This document shows, in pieces, positions 1 through 9,731 of a stretch of 64,000 nt of DNA. Below the pieces are notes generated by a model. That model had not been told where the DNA came from, did no database searches, and worked only from the letters and a program-made list of their open reading frames with translations. This DNA is from Janthinobacterium sp. FW305-129 (GTDB taxonomy: Bacteria > Pseudomonadota > Gammaproteobacteria > Burkholderiales > Burkholderiaceae_D). Both the position numbers and the translations under genes were made by a program. Location of the stretch: assembly GCF_020858115.1 (NCBI RefSeq), contig NZ_JACYMM010000006.1, positions 124,001-188,000 on the forward strand, given 5' to 3'. The stretch's first letter is position 1. Every line of letters begins with the position of its first letter.

Positions 1-40
1 GCTGGAGCATACCTTTTTCACATCAACAAGGATCGACCCT

Positions 41-3000
41 ATGCATCGTCATGGATCATTGAATCACGTCTACCGCCTCGTCTGGAGCCACGTCCTGAAC
101 GCCTGGGTCGCCGTCGCGGAAACCTCGCGCGGACGCGGCAAGGGCAGCCGCCGCAAACTGGCCGCAGCGGCGGCCGCCATGACGGCGCTGGCGCTGGGAG
201 GACCGGCGCTGGCCACTCCCACGGGCGGGCAGGTGGTGGCAGGCACGGCCAGCATCAGCCAGCAGGGCAACAGCACCACGATCAGGCAATCGAGCCAGCA
301 GGCGGCGCTGAACTGGAACAGTTTTAACGTGGGCGCCAACGAAAGCGTCACCTTCGTTCAGCCTTCGGCCAGCGCGCTGGCCGTCAACCGCATCTTCGAC
401 AGCAACGGCACGCAAATCCTCGGAAGGCTCAACGCGAATGGCCAGGTATACCTGATCAACCCGAACGGCGTGCTGTTCGGCCGCGGCGCGCAAGTCAATG
501 TGGGCGGCCTGGTGGCTTCGACGCTCGACGTCGACAACGCCAGCCTGGGCGGCTCGAAGCATGCCTTCGCCGGCAAGGGCAGCGGCAGCGTCATCAACGA
601 AGGCACGCTGCGCGCGGCCGACGGCGGCTATGTCGCCTTGCTGGGCAACAAGGTCGGCAACCAGGGCGCCATCTCGGCCCGTCTGGGCACGGTCGCGCTG
701 GGTGCCGGCAGCGCCGCTACCCTGAGCTTTGACGGTGCGCGCCTGCTGCAACTGCGCATCGAGCAAAGCACCCTGAACAACCTGGCCGAGAACGGCGGCC
801 TGATCCGCGCCGATAGCGGCCAGGTGCTGATGAGCGCTGGCGCCCGCGACTCGCTGCTGGCCAGCGTCGTCAACAACACGGGCGTCATCGAGGCGCGCAG
901 CGTGGAACAGCGCGATGGCAGCATCGTCTTGCTCGGCGGCATGAGCGCCGGCACCACCCATGTGGCCGGCACCCTGGACGCCAGCGCCCCGAACGGCGGC
1001 AATGGCGGCTTCATCGAAACGAGCGCCGCCCACGTGAAGGTCGCCAACGACGTTCGCATCAGCACGGCCGCCGCTCAGGGCCGCGCCGGCACCTGGCTGA
1101 TCGACCCGGTCGACTTCACCATCGCCGCCAGCGGCGGCGACATCAGCGGCGCCGCCCTGTCGGCCAACCTGCGCAATGGCAATGTGGTGATCCAGAGCAC
1201 GCAAGGCAGCGCCGGCACGGCCGGCGACGTGCACGTCAACGACAAGGTGAACTGGTCGGCCAACCGGCTGACCCTGAACGCCCAGCGCAACATCAATATC
1301 AACGCCACCCTGAACGGTTCCGGCACAGCCAGCCTGGCGCTGGAATATGGCCAGGCCGCCGCCGCCGCCGGCAATACGGCCGTGTATCAGCTGGGCAGCG
1401 GCGCGCAGGTGCATCTGCCCGCCGGGCAAAATTTCAGCACCACATTGGGCGCGGACGGCGTGCGCACCGACTATACGGTCATCACCGCCCTGGGCGCTTA
1501 CCGCAGCGTCACGGGCACCGACTTGCAAGGCATTAATGGCAAGCTGAACGGCAATTTTGTGCTCGGTGCCGACATCGACGCCTCGGCCACCGCCTCGGCC
1601 GCCTGGAACCCCGTTTGGTGGGATGCGGGCTTCATGCCGCTGGGCAGGGATACGGGCTTCAGCGGCATCTTCGACGGCCTCGGTCATTCCATCAATCAGC
1701 TCAGCATGATGTCGGGTTCCGGCGGCGGCAGCGGCTTGTTTTCCATCACCACCAAGGATGCCCTGATCCAGAACGTGGGTTTGAATGGCGGCCACATCAA
1801 GACCCATTATTACGCGGGCGGCCTGGTGGGCGACAACAAGGGCACGATCAGGAATAGCTATGCGGCGCTCGATGTCACCGCCGATGGCTTCATCAGCGGC
1901 GGCCTGGTGGCGCGCAACAGCGGCAGCATCATCAACAGCTACGCCTCGGGCGCCGTCAGCGGCAACTCCCTGAGCGGGGGCTTGGCCGGCATCAACCTGG
2001 GAACGATCAGCAACAGCTATGCCACGGGCAGCGTGGCGGGCAAGAGCGACATTGGCGGCCTGATTGGCACCAACTCGGGATCGGTCGATACCAGTTTCGC
2101 CACGGGGCGCCTGCTCATCGCCGACGGCGGCAGCAACTTCGGCGGTTTGATCGGCAGCAATGGTGCACCGCAAAAAATCATCAACAGTTTCTGGTCCATC
2201 GACGGCACGGGCCAGGCCACCTCCAAGGGCGGCACCGGGCTGACGGACGCGCAGATGCGCACGGCCAGCAGTTTCACGGGCTTTAACTTCACCACCACGC
2301 CTGGCGCGCCGGGCAACAACTGGGTGCTGGTCAACGTGGACGGCGGCTTGAATAATGCCGGCGGCGCGGCGGGCGCCACATATCCGATGCTGGCGTCCGA
2401 ATATGCGACGACGATCCACAATGCGCACCAGTTGCAATTGATGGCCATGGCGCCGGGCGCCGCGTATGTGCTGGGCGCGAATATCGACGCCAGCGGCACG
2501 GCGGGCGGCAAGGGCGTCTGGGGCGAGACCGGCTTCATTCCCGTCGGCACGCGCGACAACGCATTCACGGGTAGCCTGGATGGCCAGGGCCATACCATCA
2601 GCGGCCTGTATATCGACCTGCCTGATACCAGGAATGTCGGACTGATCGGCTACTCGGAGGCAGGTTCCGTCATCCGCCATGTCGGCATGCTCGGCGGCAG
2701 CATCAAAGGAGAGGACAGTGTTGGCGGCCTGGTAGGGTCGAATGGCGGCCTGGTCAGCGATAGCTACGCCACCGGGACGGTCAGCGGCGACGACTATGTT
2801 GGCGGTCTGGTAGGGGAGAATGGCGGTCGGGTTACCGATAGCTACGCCACCGGGACGGTCAGCGGTGACGACAGCATCGGCGGCCTGATGGGCCTGAACT
2901 ACAAGGGCACCGTCAATGACAGCCACGCCAGCGGCAATGTCAGCGGCAGCGGCAGGATCGGCGGCCTGATCGGTGAAATTGACCATGGCACCGTCAGCGG

Positions 3001-6000
3001 CAGCTACGCCAGCGGGACGGTCGTCGGCGTGGATAACCGCGTGGGTGGCCTGGTGGGCGATAACTACAAAGGCACCATCACTGGCAGTTATGCCACCGGT
3101 AACGCCAGCGGATTTCGCAATGTAGGCGGCCTGGTCGGAAGCAATACTGGCGACGATGGCATCAGCGCCACGGTGCGCGGCAGTTACGCCACAGGCAACG
3201 CCACCGCCGTCAAGGACAATGCGGGCGGCCTGGTCGGCTACAACCTGGAAGGCAGCATTGCCGACAGCTACGCTACTGGCGTGGCCAGTGGCGACTATGA
3301 CGTCGGTGGCTTGCTCGGTTTTAACAGCAACCCGGGTGACAGCGTGAGCAACAGCTACGCAACGGGCGCCGTGCACGGCAATGCGACGACCGGCGCCTTG
3401 GTCGGCAACAACTTCGGCATCGTGCGCGACAGCTTCTGGCGCGGCGCGGCCACAGCGCCTGGCATCGCTGGAAATGAAGGCACACTGAGCAATGTGCGCG
3501 GCCTGAGCGATGCAGAGCTGCGCTCGCCATCGAGCTTCGCCGGCTGGGACATGGCGTCCGCCGGCGGCAGCCATGCCGTCTGGCGCATCTATGAAGGCCA
3601 GACGGCGCCGCTGCTGCGCAGCTTCCTGACGGCCCTGACCGTCAACGCCGATGCCACGAGCAAGACCTACGATGGCAGGAACTACTCTGGCGGCCTGGTC
3701 AATGCCCGCTATTCGCTGGCCGGCGCCGCCGAATCCGGGAATATTCTCTACAGCAACAATGGCGTGTATGGCGCCATGCGCGATGCCGGCAGCTATCACG
3801 CCATAGACAGCTATCTGTATTCCGGCCAGCAAGGTTATGACATCGACCTGGTGGCAGGGGCGCTGACGATCAACCGGGCCGTCATTACTCTCGACGGCAT
3901 GCGCACCTACGACGGCGGCAACGGCATGGCTGCGGGCCAGTTGACCATGTACGGGCTGGTCAACGGCGAAAGTCTGTTCCTGTTCGGGAATGGCAGCCTC
4001 GACAATAAAAACGTCGGTGTAGACAAGTACCTCAACAGCGCTAGCTTGATGCTGGCGGACGGCCAGGGTGGCCGGGCGGACAATTACACGCTGGAAGGTG
4101 GCCAGCACCGCGCCACCATCACCCGCGCCACCTTGTATGTGCAGGATGCGGGGGTGGCAAATAAAGTGTATGACGCCACCAACCAGGCCACCCTGACGGG
4201 CACGGCCAAGGTGCTGGCGCTGGGCGACGACCAGCTCAGCTTGACGGGCGGCAATGCGCATTTTGCCGACAAGCACGCCGGCACAGGGAAAACCGTCACC
4301 CTCGGCGGCTTCAGCCTGCAGGGCGCGGACGCGGCCAACTATGACCTCGTGCAGCCGGGCAACGTCACGGCCGATATCGCCAAGGCCAGCGTGATGGTGA
4401 CGGGCGTGGGCGCGGCGAATAAAGTGTATGACGCGACGACGGGTGCCACCCTGACGGGCACGGCCAAGGTGCTGGCGCTGGGCGACGACGACTTGCGCGT
4501 GGCGGGCGGCACGGCAGCGTTTTCCGACAAGCATGCCGGCAACCGTAAAACCGTCACCCTCGGCGGCTTCAGCCTGCAGGGCGCGGACGCAGCCAACTAT
4601 GCACTCGTGCAGCCGGGCACCGTCACGGCCGATATCGCCAAGGCCAGCGTGATGGTGACGGGCGTGGGCGCGGCGAATAAAGTCTACGACGCGACCAATC
4701 AAGCCACCCTGACGGGCACGGCCACGGTGCTGGCGCTGGGCGACGACGACTTGCGCGTGGCGGGCGGCAACGCCCACTTTGCCGACAAGCATGCCGGCAA
4801 CCGTAAAACCGTCACCCTCGGCGGCTTCAGCCTGCAAGGCGCGGACGCGGCCAACTATGACCTCGTGCAGCCGGGCAACGTCACGGCCGATATCGCCAAG
4901 GCCAGCGTGGTGGTGACCGGCGTGGGCGCGGCCAACAAAGTCTACGACGCGACCAATCAAGCCACCCTGACGGGCACGGCCAAAGTACTGGCGCTGGGCG
5001 ACGACCAGCTCGGCGTGACGGGCGGTAACGCAGCGTTTGCCGACAAGCACGCCGGCAACGGTAAAAAGGTCACTGTCAGCGGCTTCAGTTTGCAAGGCGC
5101 GGACGCGGCCAACTATGCACTCGTGCAACCAAGCAACGTCACGGCCGACATCGCCAAGGCCAGCGTGGTGGTGACCGGCGTGGGCGCGGCCAACAAAGTC
5201 TACGACGCGACCAATCAAGCCACCCTGACGGGCACGGCCAAAGTACTGGCGCTGGGCGACGACCAGCTCGGCGTGACGGGCGGTAACGCAGCGTTTGCCG
5301 ACAAGCACGCCGGCAACGGTAAAAAGGTCACTGTCAGCGGCTTCAGTTTGCAAGGCGCTGACGCGGCCAACTATGACCTGGTGCAGCCAGGCAACGTCAC
5401 GGCCGATATCGCCAAGGCCAGCGTGGTCGTCACCGGCGTGGGCGCGGCGAATAAAGTCTACGACGCGACAACCGCCGCCACTTTGACGGGCACGGCCAGG
5501 GTACAAGCGCTGGGCGACGACGACTTGCGCGTGGCGGGCGGCACGGCAGCGTTTGCCGACAAGCATGCCGGCAACCGTAAAACCGTGCTCGTCGGCGGCT
5601 ACACCTTGCAGGGCGCGGACGCGGCCAACTATGACCTCATGCAGCCAGGCAATATCACGGCTGACATCGCCAAGGCCAGCTTGCTCTACACGGCCGCGCC
5701 CGTGACCTTGACGGGTGGCCGCACGCCCGATGGCTTGAGCGGCAAGGTCAGCGGCCTGCTGGGCAGCGACACCCTGGCGGATGCCACCAGCGGCATCCTG
5801 GCCTGGACCAGCCCGGCCACGGCCAGCAGCCCGGCCGGCAACTACGCCATCACCGCCAGCGGCCTGAGCTCGACCGACTATGCCTTCGTGCAAGCCGGGG
5901 GCAATGCCAGCGCGCTGACGTTGCAGTCGGCGACCCTGCCGCCGCCGGCCCAGGCAGCCGTGGTGCAATTGCAGGCGCAAGTGCTGGGCAGCTTTGCCGA

Positions 6001-6190
6001 CACGCGTCCCGGCACCTTGGCCGCCGCGCCGACCATCACCATCACGCAGACGGATGCCCCGGCCGCCAATGCTGGCGCCAGCAATACCTTGCCGAACACC
6101 ACCATGCAGATCGGCAGCCGCGGCCCGGCCCTGCAAGTCGTCCTGGGCGGCGTCAAGCTGCCCCCCAACATGCTTAACGTAAATCAATAA
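41..6190 (+). CDS. Two-partner secretion filamentous haemagglutinin-type adhesin (TpsA)
   Basis: Large exoprotein of 2049 residues. The N-terminus is an extended signal peptide (ESPR type: NHVYRLVW...LNAWVAVAE at about residues 8-27), a hydrophobic stretch and a likely cleavage after ALA near residue 58. A TPS secretion domain follows (about 60-190) with the conserved NPNG motif at residues 140-143. Residues about 590-700 and 880-1120 hold GLUG-type motifs (GGLVG...SYATG). Two degenerate YDG/MBG repeats precede six 86-residue MBG-type repeats (1365-1880), and the C-terminus has no membrane anchor. Seen: ATG at 41 with AAGGA eight bases upstream; a TTG seven codons in would give the canonical ESPR start. 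The transporter gene begins 4 bp after the stop, so the pair is one operon. Family knowledge: such proteins are exported by the partner and act in adhesion or biofilm formation; the ligand is unknown. Confidence 0.93.
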   Translation: MHRHGSLNHVYRLVWSHVLNAWVAVAETSRGRGKGSRRKLAAAAAAMTALALGGPALATPTGGQVVAGTASISQQGNSTTIRQSSQQAALNWNSFNVGANESVTFVQPSASALAVNRIFDSNGTQILGRLNANGQVYLINPNGVLFGRGAQVNVGGLVASTLDVDNASLGGSKHAFAGKGSGSVINEGTLRAADGGYVALLGNKVGNQGAISARLGTVALGAGSAATLSFDGARLLQLRIEQSTLNNLAENGGLIRADSGQVLMSAGARDSLLASVVNNTGVIEARSVEQRDGSIVLLGGMSAGTTHVAGTLDASAPNGGNGGFIETSAAHVKVANDVRISTAAAQGRAGTWLIDPVDFTIAASGGDISGAALSANLRNGNVVIQSTQGSAGTAGDVHVNDKVNWSANRLTLNAQRNININATLNGSGTASLALEYGQAAAAAGNTAVYQLGSGAQVHLPAGQNFSTTLGADGVRTDYTVITALGAYRSVTGTDLQGINGKLNGNFVLGADIDASATASAAWNPVWWDAGFMPLGRDTGFSGIFDGLGHSINQLSMMSGSGGGSGLFSITTKDALIQNVGLNGGHIKTHYYAGGLVGDNKGTIRNSYAALDVTADGFISGGLVARNSGSIINSYASGAVSGNSLSGGLAGINLGTISNSYATGSVAGKSDIGGLIGTNSGSVDTSFATGRLLIADGGSNFGGLIGSNGAPQKIINSFWSIDGTGQATSKGGTGLTDAQMRTASSFTGFNFTTTPGAPGNNWVLVNVDGGLNNAGGAAGATYPMLASEYATTIHNAHQLQLMAMAPGAAYVLGANIDASGTAGGKGVWGETGFIPVGTRDNAFTGSLDGQGHTISGLYIDLPDTRNVGLIGYSEAGSVIRHVGMLGGSIKGEDSVGGLVGSNGGLVSDSYATGTVSGDDYVGGLVGENGGRVTDSYATGTVSGDDSIGGLMGLNYKGTVNDSHASGNVSGSGRIGGLIGEIDHGTVSGSYASGTVVGVDNRVGGLVGDNYKGTITGSYATGNASGFRNVGGLVGSNTGDDGISATVRGSYATGNATAVKDNAGGLVGYNLEGSIADSYATGVASGDYDVGGLLGFNSNPGDSVSNSYATGAVHGNATTGALVGNNFGIVRDSFWRGAATAPGIAGNEGTLSNVRGLSDAELRSPSSFAGWDMASAGGSHAVWRIYEGQTAPLLRSFLTALTVNADATSKTYDGRNYSGGLVNARYSLAGAAESGNILYSNNGVYGAMRDAGSYHAIDSYLYSGQQGYDIDLVAGALTINRAVITLDGMRTYDGGNGMAAGQLTMYGLVNGESLFLFGNGSLDNKNVGVDKYLNSASLMLADGQGGRADNYTLEGGQHRATITRATLYVQDAGVANKVYDATNQATLTGTAKVLALGDDQLSLTGGNAHFADKHAGTGKTVTLGGFSLQGADAANYDLVQPGNVTADIAKASVMVTGVGAANKVYDATTGATLTGTAKVLALGDDDLRVAGGTAAFSDKHAGNRKTVTLGGFSLQGADAANYALVQPGTVTADIAKASVMVTGVGAANKVYDATNQATLTGTATVLALGDDDLRVAGGNAHFADKHAGNRKTVTLGGFSLQGADAANYDLVQPGNVTADIAKASVVVTGVGAANKVYDATNQATLTGTAKVLALGDDQLGVTGGNAAFADKHAGNGKKVTVSGFSLQGADAANYALVQPSNVTADIAKASVVVTGVGAANKVYDATNQATLTGTAKVLALGDDQLGVTGGNAAFADKHAGNGKKVTVSGFSLQGADAANYDLVQPGNVTADIAKASVVVTGVGAANKVYDATTAATLTGTARVQALGDDDLRVAGGTAAFADKHAGNRKTVLVGGYTLQGADAANYDLMQPGNITADIAKASLLYTAAPVTLTGGRTPDGLSGKVSGLLGSDTLADATSGILAWTSPATASSPAGNYAITASGLSSTDYAFVQAGGNASALTLQSATLPPPAQAAVVQLQAQVLGSFADTRPGTLAAAPTITITQTDAPAANAGASNTLPNTTMQIGSRGPALQVVLGGVKLPPNMLNVNQ
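4133..5680 (+). repeat. Six tandem 258-bp direct repeats inside the adhesin gene
   Basis: Repeat starts are at 4133, 4391, 4649, 4907, 5165 and 5423, an exact 258-bp (86-codon) period with no indels. Each encodes an MBG/YDG-type unit containing NKVYDAT near its start and QGADAANY near its end. Copies 2-6 are nearly identical at DNA level, copy 1 is more diverged and copy 6 carries several changes. This suggests recent expansion by unequal recombination, so the copy number may vary between strains. Confidence 0.95.
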
Positions 6191-6194
6191 CACC

Positions 6195-7895
6195 ATGACT
6201 TATTCATCGATTCCGCGACACCTGATGCAACAACCGTTGCTGTCCCTGCTGCTGCTGGCCTTTGCGCCATGCGCCGCCGCCCAAACCACCCCGGTGGTGC
6301 CCGACGCGGGCACCATCCTGCGCCAGTTGCAGCCGGCCACGCCCGCCAATGCGCCCGCCAGTGCGCCGGCGCTGCGCATCGAACAGAAAGAGGGCGCGCC
6401 GCTGCCCGCCAGCGCGCCATTTCTCGTCACGCACATCGACATCGCCGGCAACGGCGCGTTCGATGCGGCCACCTTGCAAGCGCTGGTGGCCGATGCCCGC
6501 GGCACCACGCTGACCTTGGAGCAGCTGGGCGAACTGGCCGCCCGCATCACCAGCTACTACCGCGTCAACGGCTATCCGCTGGCGCGCGCCATCGTGCCCG
6601 CCCAGACCATCCGCCAGGGCACCGTGCGCATCGAAGTACTCGAGGCGCGCTATGGCCAGGTCGGCATCGACAACCGCAGCGATGTCAGCGACGCCTTGCT
6701 GAACGCCACGCTGGCGCCCTTGCAAACGGGCCAGACCATCGGCCAGGCGGAACTCGACCGCAGCTTGCTGTTGCTGTCCGACATCCCGAATGTCGCCATC
6801 ACGGCCACGCTCAAGCCCGGCGCCGAGGTCGGCAGCTCCGACCTGCTGGTCGATGCCTGGTCCGGTCCTGGCGTGGCCGGCAATGCTTTCCTCGACAACA
6901 ATGGCAACCGTTACACGGGCCGCGCCCGCCTTGGTGCCACCGTGTACCTGTACAACCCGCTGCACCAGGGCGACGTGGCCAGCGCCAGCGTGCTCAGCTC
7001 GGGCAAGGGCATGTCGTATGCGCGTCTCGGCTATGATTTGCTGCTGAACGGCGCCGGCACGCGCGCCGGGGTGGCCATGTCCGCCTTGCGCTACCGCCTG
7101 GAAGGCGCCATGCGCCCGCTGGAAGCGCATGGCACGGCCCAGGTCGCCAGTGGCTGGCTGCGCCATCCGCTGCTGCGCAGCCGCGATGCGAATATGTATC
7201 TGCAGCTGCAATATGACCAGGTGCACTTGCGCGACCGCATCGACACCAGTGCCATGCGCAGCGACCGCCGCCTGGATAACCTGGGCGCGACCCTCGGCGG
7301 CGACGTGCGCGATGCGACCCTGGCTGGCGCCATCACCAGTTGGAGCGTGGCCGCCACCGCTGGCAAGCTCGACATCAGCGACCCGCTGGCGCGCCTGAAC
7401 GACGCCTACAGCGCGCGCAGCCATGGCACTTACGCAAAATGGAACGTCAACCTGTCGCGCCTGCAAAACCTGGACCAGCGCAATGCCGTGTACCTGGCCA
7501 TCGCCGGGCAGTGGGCCGATAGCAACCTCGATTCGTCCGAAAAGATGAGCGTAGGCGGGCCCTACACGGTGCGCGCCTATGACGTGGGCGTCGCTGCTGG
7601 CGACCTCGGCTACTTCGGCAGCGCGGAATGGCGGCATGACCTCGATACCGGCAGCGCCGGGCAATGGCAAGCCGTGGCCTTCCTCGACAGCGCGCGCGTG
7701 ACGGTCAACCAGCAGCGCTGGTCGGCAGGCCCGAACAGCGCGCGCCTGCACGGCGCCGGGCTGGGCGTGAACTGGGCGGACGGACAGCAGTGGAATGCCC
7801 GCGCGTATGTCGCCAAGCCCATCGGCGGCACGCCGGTCCTGCTGGCTTCGCGCAACTCCGCCCGCCTGTGGGTCGAGCTGAATCGCCGTTTCTGA
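6195..7895 (+). CDS. ShlB/FhaC/HecB-family outer-membrane transporter (TpsB)
   Basis: Outer-membrane beta-barrel partner (566 aa) that exports the adhesin encoded 4 bp upstream. A signal peptide covers residues 1-29 (hydrophobic LLSLLLLAF, cleavage near AAA-Q). A proline/alanine-rich linker leads to POTRA domains from about residue 77 (FLVTHIDIAGNGAF...). The C-terminal part is barrel-like, and the last residue is Phe in the context NRRF, typical of BAM-inserted barrels. The length matches the family (about 550-590 aa). A strong inverted repeat lies 6 bp after the stop. Specificity for the adjacent adhesin is inferred from adjacency and from the TPS signature in its partner. Confidence 0.93.
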   Translation: MTYSSIPRHLMQQPLLSLLLLAFAPCAAAQTTPVVPDAGTILRQLQPATPANAPASAPALRIEQKEGAPLPASAPFLVTHIDIAGNGAFDAATLQALVADARGTTLTLEQLGELAARITSYYRVNGYPLARAIVPAQTIRQGTVRIEVLEARYGQVGIDNRSDVSDALLNATLAPLQTGQTIGQAELDRSLLLLSDIPNVAITATLKPGAEVGSSDLLVDAWSGPGVAGNAFLDNNGNRYTGRARLGATVYLYNPLHQGDVASASVLSSGKGMSYARLGYDLLLNGAGTRAGVAMSALRYRLEGAMRPLEAHGTAQVASGWLRHPLLRSRDANMYLQLQYDQVHLRDRIDTSAMRSDRRLDNLGATLGGDVRDATLAGAITSWSVAATAGKLDISDPLARLNDAYSARSHGTYAKWNVNLSRLQNLDQRNAVYLAIAGQWADSNLDSSEKMSVGGPYTVRAYDVGVAAGDLGYFGSAEWRHDLDTGSAGQWQAVAFLDSARVTVNQQRWSAGPNSARLHGAGLGVNWADGQQWNARAYVAKPIGGTPVLLASRNSARLWVELNRRF

Positions 7896-7901
7896 TGCGG
7901 C

Positions 7902-7936
7902 AGCAACAGCCGGAAGCCTGGCTTCCGGCTGTTGCT
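7902..7936 (+). terminator. Long inverted repeat after the adhesin operon
   Basis: A perfect 17-bp inverted repeat (7902-7918 and 7920-7936) around a single base would form a very stable hairpin just after the transporter stop. No T tract follows on the + strand, so it may end transcription weakly or protect the mRNA 3' end. Confidence 0.6.
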
Positions 7937-7952
7937 TGATCCAACGCAATAC

Positions 7953-8274
7953 TTACCCACCAGCTTTCCACCGCCTATGCACGGCTTTTCCACAACCTTA
8001 CCCACAGAGCAAGCTCAGGCCGATGACAGGCACGACTGCTTATCCCCACTTATGCAAAGGCTATGCAGTGCTTATCCGCAGGCTTACGCACAGACTTATC
8101 CACAATTAACGGGTAAACCGGCTTACACGACCGCAAAATGACGAAAATCGGAGGGGAGGGGGAGGACAGGCGCATGACAGGCGAAGCCACCCATCTTGCG
8201 CACAGCTTGTACGCAGGCTTGCCCACATGCTTATCCCATACTTGCTGATGGGCTTACCCACATAGTTATCCACA
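7953..8274 (+). other. Array of DnaA-box-like motifs (TTATCCACA and variants)
   Basis: This 432-bp gap between the adhesin operon and glmU has no gene. It holds two perfect TTATCCACA boxes (8096-8104, 8266-8274) and many one- or two-mismatch versions in the same orientation: TTTTCCACA 7986, TTACCCACA 7998, TTATCCCCA 8040, TTATCCGCA 8072, TTACGCACA 8084, TTGCGCACA 8196, TTGCCCACA 8219, TTACCCACA 8254. Several neighbours are exactly 12 bp apart (7986/7998, 8072/8084/8096, 8254/8266). It resembles a DnaA titration or accessory binding locus; the function is inferred. Confidence 0.6.
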
Positions 8275-8303
8275 AATAAAAAAGGCAGGCCGCAAGGCCT
8301 GCC
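8275..8303 (-). terminator. Rho-independent terminator of glmU
   Basis: An 8-bp GC-rich stem (8284-8291 with 8296-8303) closes a GCAA loop and is followed on the minus strand by a T-rich run (8283 down to 8275). It lies 24 bp beyond the glmU stop. Confidence 0.9.
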
Positions 8304-8327
8304 CGTGTGCCAGCGCCGACGCCAGCC

Positions 8328-9704
8328 TTACTTCTTGATCTTGACGGGACGCGTCCAGCCGTCGATGGTCACCTGCCGCGCGCGCGAGACCGTCAGCTTG
8401 CCGGCCGGCGCATCTTTCGACAAGGTCGTGCCGGCGCCCAGGGTGGCGCCCTTGCCGACCGTGACTGGGGCGATCAGCTGGCTGTCGCTGCCAATAAAAG
8501 CGTCGTCTTCAATCACCGTGCGGAACTTGTTCACGCCATCGTAGTTGCAGGTGATCGTGCCGGCGCCGATGTTGACCTTCGAACCGATGGTGGCGTCGCC
8601 GATGTAGGCCAGGTGGTTGGCCTTGCTGTGGGCGGCGATCTGGCTGTTTTTCACTTCGACGAAGTTACCCACATGCACGTCTTCCGCCAGGACCGTGCCC
8701 GGGCGCAGGCGCGCGTAGGGGCCGATGATGGAAGCGGCGCCGACGACGGCATCCTCGATATGGCAGAAGGGCTTGATGTGCGCGCCGGCGGCCACGGTGG
8801 CATTGATGATGACGTTGTTGGCGCCCACGCGCACGCCGTCGCCCAGTTCCACGCGGCCTTCAAACACGCAGCCGACGTCGATGGTGACGTCGCGGCCGCA
8901 AATGAGTTCGCCGCGCACGTCGATGCGGGCGGGATCGAGCAGGGTCACGCCCCGTTCCAGCAAGGCTTGCGCGATATTGTTCTGGTGGATGCGCTCCAGC
9001 TGGGCCAGCTGCACCTTGCTGTTGACGCCCGCCACTTCCCACACGGCAGCCGGGTGGGCCGAGGTGACGGCCACGCCATCGGCGACGGCCTGGGCAACGA
9101 TATCGGTCAGATAATATTCCCCTTGGGCATTATTGTTCGACAGGGACGACAGCCATTGCTTCAGGGGCACGGTGGGCGCGACCATGATGCCGCTGTTGAT
9201 TTCGCGGATGGCGCGCTCTTCTGGCGTGGCATCCTTTTCCTCGACGATGCGCACGATGGCGCCATGCTCGCGCACGATGCGGCCCAGGCCGAAGGGATCG
9301 TCCTGTTCCACGGTCAAAATAGCCAGCTTGTCCTTGCCGGCCGCCTGCACCAGCTGCTGCAGGGAAGCGGCGCTGGTCAGCGGCACGTCGCCGTACAGGA
9401 TCAGGGTCGGTACGCTGTCATCGAGCAAAGCCACGGCTTGCTGCACCGCATGGCCGGTGCCAAGCTGCTGCGTTTGCTCGGCGGCGTCGACCGCCAGGCC
9501 TTGGCTGGTCTTGTAGCCGTCAAGCAACTTCAGCACCGCAGCGCCCCCATGCCCGTAAATCACGCATAATCGGGACGGCGCCAGACTGCGCGCCGTATCG
9601 ATCACATGCGACAGCAGCGGCTTGCCAGCCAGCGGGTGCAGTACTTTTGGCAGCGCCGACTGCATGCGTTTCCCCATACCGGCGGCGAGAATGACAACGT
9701 TCAT
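8328..9704 (-). CDS. glmU: Bifunctional N-acetylglucosamine-1-phosphate uridyltransferase / glucosamine-1-phosphate acetyltransferase
   Basis: Cytoplasmic enzyme that acetylates glucosamine-1-phosphate and then joins it to UTP to give UDP-GlcNAc, the precursor of peptidoglycan and lipid A. The 458 residues match the family. The N-terminal nucleotidyltransferase carries LAAGMGKRM at residues 6-14 (most homologues have T where this has K12) followed by [12 protein letters not shown]. The C-terminal half is a left-handed beta-helix of hexapeptide repeats with the acetyltransferase signatures [21 protein letters not shown] and [11 protein letters not shown]. It is divergent from a lipoprotein gene with only 27 bp between start codons, so the promoters must overlap. 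Confidence 0.97.
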   Translation of the reverse strand: MNVVILAAGMGKRMQSALPKVLHPLAGKPLLSHVIDTARSLAPSRLCVIYGHGGAAVLKLLDGYKTSQGLAVDAAEQTQQLGTGHAVQQAVALLDDSVPTLILYGDVPLTSAASLQQLVQAAGKDKLAILTVEQDDPFGLGRIVREHGAIVRIVEEKDATPEERAIREINSGIMVAPTVPLKQWLSSLSNNNAQGEYYLTDIVAQAVADGVAVTSAHPAAVWEVAGVNSKVQLAQLERIHQNNIAQALLERGVTLLDPARIDVRGELICGRDVTIDVGCVFEGRVELGDGVRVGANNVIINATVAAGAHIKPFCHIEDAVVGAASIIGPYARLRPGTVLAEDVHVGNFVEVKNSQIAAHSKANHLAYIGDATIGSKVNIGAGTITCNYDGVNKFRTVIEDDAFIGSDSQLIAPVTVGKGATLGAGTTLSKDAPAGKLTVSRARQVTIDGWTRPVKIKK

Positions 9705-9731
9705 AGACCGTAATTTTTATAAGTTAAGAAT

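Noticed and set aside
4133..5680. Regular repeats considered as a CRISPR array
   Set aside because: The units are 258 bp, in frame, without spacers, and encode protein repeats.
56..6196. Open frame of 2046 codons antisense to the adhesin gene
   Set aside because: Its translation is low-complexity and has no domain; it exists because the repeat-rich, GC-rich sense gene lacks stops in that frame.
8307..9569. 420-codon frame on the + strand over glmU
   Set aside because: Shadow of glmU; no recognisable domain and no ribosome binding site.
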